The position numbers and the translations under genes are program-made. Positions 60,163-64,000 of a DNA stretch of 64,000 bases are shown here, one piece after another (the first letter of the stretch is position 1; each line of letters begins with the position of its first letter). Under the pieces are notes generated by a model. That model saw only the letters and a program-made list of their open reading frames with translations, made no database searches and was not told the origin of the DNA. The stretch lies in contig JARZZO010000004.1 of assembly GCA_030544215.1 (NCBI GenBank), positions 11,582,501 to 11,646,500 on the forward strand, given 5' to 3'. This DNA comes from Zantedeschia hybrid cultivar (taxonomy: Eukaryota; Streptophyta; Magnoliopsida; Alismatales; Araceae).

Positions 60163-61890
60163 CTCCGCTGCTCCTCCTGCTCGCTCGATCCCCTTTGCTC
60201 GCTCGATCCCTCTCGGCGTCCCAGTGGTATAATACAGAAGACTGCGGAGGTCTGGTTTTTCTGAACGGTGCTCGCCTCGCAGCGTGCGGGACTTCGGACT
60301 TGTAACTAGTTAGTTATAAAGAAACCCCATATAGTAGCTGTAGTACCTGAAGACTTTTGATATTATAAATAAGTCTCTCTGATTGAGTAATTTATAAACA
60401 AACTCCCATATCTAATTTTCTTACAAAAAAACCCTTTTTATAACTTATTTGTAAATGTCTCAGGAACTTATTTGTAATATTTTAGGCCTTTCACCAATTT
60501 ACAGAAGATTGTGAAGGTTATAAATAATAAGATTATAAGTATTAAGATATAAATATGTTACGGTTTTAACGATTAAGACAGAAAATTTTATTTTTTTCAT
60601 TTATACGGCCGAGATGAATGTATTTGCTCCACATAATATGTACCACTAAACCCAGGGATGTCAGTGGTAACCGATGGTCCTGTTGCGGATATTCTTTCTG
60701 TCCTCGATTAGTCAATAGACGCCAAAAAAACATTGCCGAGGTCCAGAGGGAAAAAAAAATTAGGAAAAATTTCCTAAAACCCTTAACCCTGTGCTAACCC
60801 TAAGAAAAACAGCCTTTGTAGAAAGTAGGCTTTTCTCTGCTATTTTCCTGAACCTCTAACCCACCATTAAGAGGATACGAATTTCTAAAACCTCCGCCCG
60901 CCACGTATTTCCATATTGTAAAAGTTTTATGATATTTTACTGTTTTTCTTATTTTATTTGTCTTTAAGATATTAGTCATTTTCTAGTGTAAGGCATAGTT
61001 ATTTTTTATGTTTTTGTTTTGTTTTAAAGCTTTTTTGGTGCATTGTAAAGTGCTGTAAAATCTTGATTTTGAAATCACTGATTTTAAAATCAATGAAAAT
61101 AAAATCCTTGATTTTAAAGTTACTGATTTCAGTTTGAGTGGTTTTGGAGTGAACATCAAAATCATCTAAAAGGAGAATTATAACCGGCAACTTATTTCGA
61201 AATATAGCAATTTATAATACTCCAAACATATAAAAACATAATGTAAAATAATTTATAACAATCCAAATATAAGAAAAATGTTGTTTCATGGTTGTTTACG
61301 ACGTTTTACACTATTTTACGCGGCACTAAACAATCCCTAAATGAGCAATTCATAGATAAATTTATATTTCAAGTTTGACTTTTGTATCTCTCATTTTAAC
61401 TATTAACTATCTGATAATATATCGAAAATCACTTCTATCCATATATTACAATACTATTTTAGATACGCCATTTCTTGGTAGTTAACGGATAGCTAACAAA
61501 CACAGAGTTTGTCAGGCAGATATAGAAATAGATAGTCCACTATCCTTACTATATCTGACCCTTTGACATCCTCATGCTAAAGATAGTAGGTATTCTTTTA
61601 AGACTCTTTAGTAAATAATATCTTAAACATATGCAAAAGACCCCTGTATCATATAATAAATGTATAATTTTTTTTCTTTATTCTGAAATAAGCCCTAATT
61701 TGTGTATACCATATAATAATGTAAGAGGTTTATTGTATATACTCATTGTACAAGAGGCTTTCTGCTTGATGTTGAGAGGTTCTTTATGTATTCAATGGTT
61801 ACATATACATTTTTTGCATGTAAATATTTTACAAGATCTTTTGCATATACGAGATTCTTTAGAGAGTAATTTCCAAAAAAAAGTTCTTTT
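60163..61890. other. MMTAG2 promoter side and intergenic DNA
   Basis: The first 130 bases are GC-rich (CTCGCTCGATCCC repeated at about 60181 and 60197) and probably hold the MMTAG2 leader and promoter. Beyond 60300 the DNA is AT-rich with short palindromic TTGATTTTAAAATCAATG-like stretches near 61065-61130 and no gene. Confidence 0.4.
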
Positions 61891-62065
61891 TTACAATTTT
61901 CACTCCCTGCTAAGAGAGTTTGCAAAAACTCTTTTTTAAAAATTTTCACTCCCTAAAAAGAGATTTGCCAAAAATCCTTTTTTTTTTCCTTTTCACTCCC
62001 TGTAGAGAGAGATTGCAAAAAATTTCTTTTTATTTCAATTTTCATTCCCTGCAAAGAGAACTCCT
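61890..62065. repeat. Tandem repeat, about 48 bp, four units
   Basis: TTTTCACTCCCTGYAAAGAG followed by AGWTTGCAAAAA and a T-run recurs near 61896, 61942, 61995 and 62039 with increasing divergence. Confidence 0.75.
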
Positions 62066-62189
62066 CACGAGACTCCTAGCTCCTTTTTAACTTTTGTCCC
62101 AGTCTTTCCGGTTGAAAGCCGTGTTTGAGATGAGAATATTCACTGCTTAGTTTTGAATGTTATTCTGTCTTATTCTTTCTGGTTCATTT

Positions 62190-62850
62190 GGATGTTGATG
62201 TTGCAGAGGTAATCACTGTCGGATTCCGGATGCGGAATTTGAATATCAGCCGGTGACCAAGCACCGAGAGGATCCGAAGTCGAGAGGGAGTCGGAGACGA
62301 AGGACCTTATTGCAGAGAAAAAACCATCAGTAGGGTCCCGTGTCGTGGCTCGGGAGAACGCTCTGATGGTTAAGTCAGTCACTAATTTAATGAGAGACTC
62401 TTCGTATTTAGAGAAAAAGATGGAGGTTTAATAACTTGTGTACCTTTTTTGCACTGAATAGCGTTCCTTTTATAGCAGGAGATGAGGGTTCCTTTCTTGT
62501 AGCAGGCGATATAGGATTATTCTTTGCTTGTTGAGATGAAATGTCGGGATTAACCTGCGCTTGTAGGCTGTTGGCACCTATTCGATCGGTTATGCGGGCC
62601 GGACCCATATCGGCCCAGTTGGCATCTGGGCCGCTGTAGAATACCCCATACTCGCCTCGCCGAGTGGGCCGAACCCACATCGGCTCAATCGACCCATCAG
62701 GCACCTGGGCTGAATGTTAAGTGTGATGATTGGGCCAAGTCTATCTCGGTATAGGACAAACATGGGTTGCCAAGAGCGGGTATTTGTTCAGCCCATTTTG
62801 GAATTGGGATTAGGCCTAGCTGCCGGGCCTAGTTGGGTTTTGCCCCATCA
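62190..62850. other. GC-elevated repeat-like segment, possibly LTR-derived
   Basis: Stands out in base composition from its AT-rich flanks. It has short reverse-strand frames without family resemblance and ends GTTTTGCCCCATCA. It could be an LTR, but no terminal repeat or clear target duplication was found. Confidence 0.25.
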
Positions 62851-64000
62851 GATGCCACGAATTTTGTTACCAAGTGAAAATGACGTAGTCTGAAATAAGG
62901 GGAATAAACAATCTTAATAAAATACTCTAATTACTTATTCTACCAAAACGACCTCATGTTTATCACATTTTATTTTTTGTATTTATTTATCTTATTAGAA
63001 TGACTTATTCCTAGTAGAGATAAAATAGAGTTACCAAAGCAACACGAACCTTGTTCGGATACAAGTAATCTGAAATTGTTTACATCAGAACAAGTAATTT
63101 GATTATAAAACTAAAGAATATTCCTGAAGTTGATTGCAAAATAAAGGAAAGATATAAAAATAACTTTATTATCCACTTACAAAAATAACTTCCTCACCCA
63201 CTTCAGTGAAAAAAATAAAAAATAAAAAGAAAGGAAGGGGGAGAGCTAGAAGGGAGAAGAAGAGATGTGGAGAAAGGACGAAAGAAGCTGTCCCCTTTCA
63301 GCGTCAATGCCTTCGCTCAATGGCGGTGTTGGATAGTAGAACTGTAGAAAGAGAGGCTGAGAGGGGGAGGGATGAACCCCTCGTCTCTCACATCAGTCCC
63401 CCAATCAGTGAGAGATGAACCGAGAAGGGTGTACTTGACATAAAAAGTAGGGATTTTGCATGTATATCATAAAAATCAAAATATTTATATTCTCAATTCT
63501 CATATATTTTGTATAAAACACTTCCAAAAATCTTATAAATATTCCGGTTATATTCTTTGTCAAAATGCCGTCAACTCTATTTTACATATATATCTTTAAA
63601 TTGTATACATTTTTGCATTTATAAGCTTAAAGTCACTAGAATTTTACGTATACATCCTTAACTTTATCAAAATTTATAAAATCTTTTTAACATATTTAGT
63701 TGGAATTCACGGAATTTTGACGGAGAGCTATACTTGCAAGGCTTTAAGGTTTTTCGAAAATATTTTGTAAAATATATGGGAGTTGGAAATATGTTAGTTT
63801 TCAAGAGTACATATACAAACATCCCTATGATGCTTGCATAAGTGGAGGGTGGGAAGGAGGGCCAATGGCTTATGTAGAGATGTTTATGCCTTTGCCACCA
63901 CTGCCATCTTTGTCGTAGTAGCAAAACAAGGTGGCCACCTACTTGGCGATAGGTTGAGGGTGGCATAGGATGAGCGCACAGAGGGCATGAAGTTTAAGTT
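62851..64000. other. Intergenic, nothing recognised
   Basis: AT-rich DNA with a purine-rich patch at about 63206-63420 that opens a Lys/Arg-rich frame. No coding support, RNA gene or element seen to the window edge. Confidence 0.4.

Overview
The window is nuclear DNA of a flowering plant. Intron-rich genes with GT-AG junctions, plant-only families (a CRIB-type RopGAP, an acidic-insert VAMP72 R-SNARE, the plant FAd ATP-synthase subunit) and dense plant-type transposable elements show this. A non-grass monocot is my guess from the protein flavour only. No organism can be proved from the sequence alone.

Layout. (1) 1-156, minus: first coding exon of an N-myristoylated (MGNC) protein that runs off the left edge. 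(2) 0.4-6.5 kb: intergenic, with a hAT-type MITE, diverged tandem repeats and an LTR fragment. (3) 6,636-24,099, plus: a ten-exon gene whose spliced reading frame is a complete 76-residue ubiquitin followed, directly after Gly-Gly, by a complete mitochondrial ATP synthase 24 kDa (FAd/MGP1) precursor. This is the most striking object in the window. Its introns 4 and 5 hold a nest of hAT-like elements, a TRIM and candidate solo LTRs. (4) 27,017-30,301, plus: CRIB-RopGAP. (5) 31,236-36,256, minus: VAMP727-type SNARE, convergent with the RopGAP. (6) 37,826-60,162, minus: MMTAG2/kinase-phosphorylation-protein homologue, only 225 codons spread over 22 kb. Its second intron contains a 7.3-kb PIF/Harbinger element with TIRs and TAA target duplication. 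Its first intron contains a LINE, four hAT-like elements with target-site duplications and a TRIM that carries a nested solo LTR. (7) 60.2-64 kb: AT-rich intergenic DNA with a short tandem repeat.

The five host genes are housekeeping or trafficking functions and do not form a pathway. The mobile elements form a story of their own. At least seven non-autonomous hAT-like elements have ends CATAGTTGTCAAG or CTAYGTWRTCARAGG. Most have 8-bp target duplications and subterminal inverted arrays of the motif GCCTAGGCG. One has the same termini but GGGACGGG arrays instead, and a probably related element has GGTACC/CCAGTACC-like arrays. All coding models were joined by hand from splice signals, and frame was checked by adding exon lengths. 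No database search was possible.
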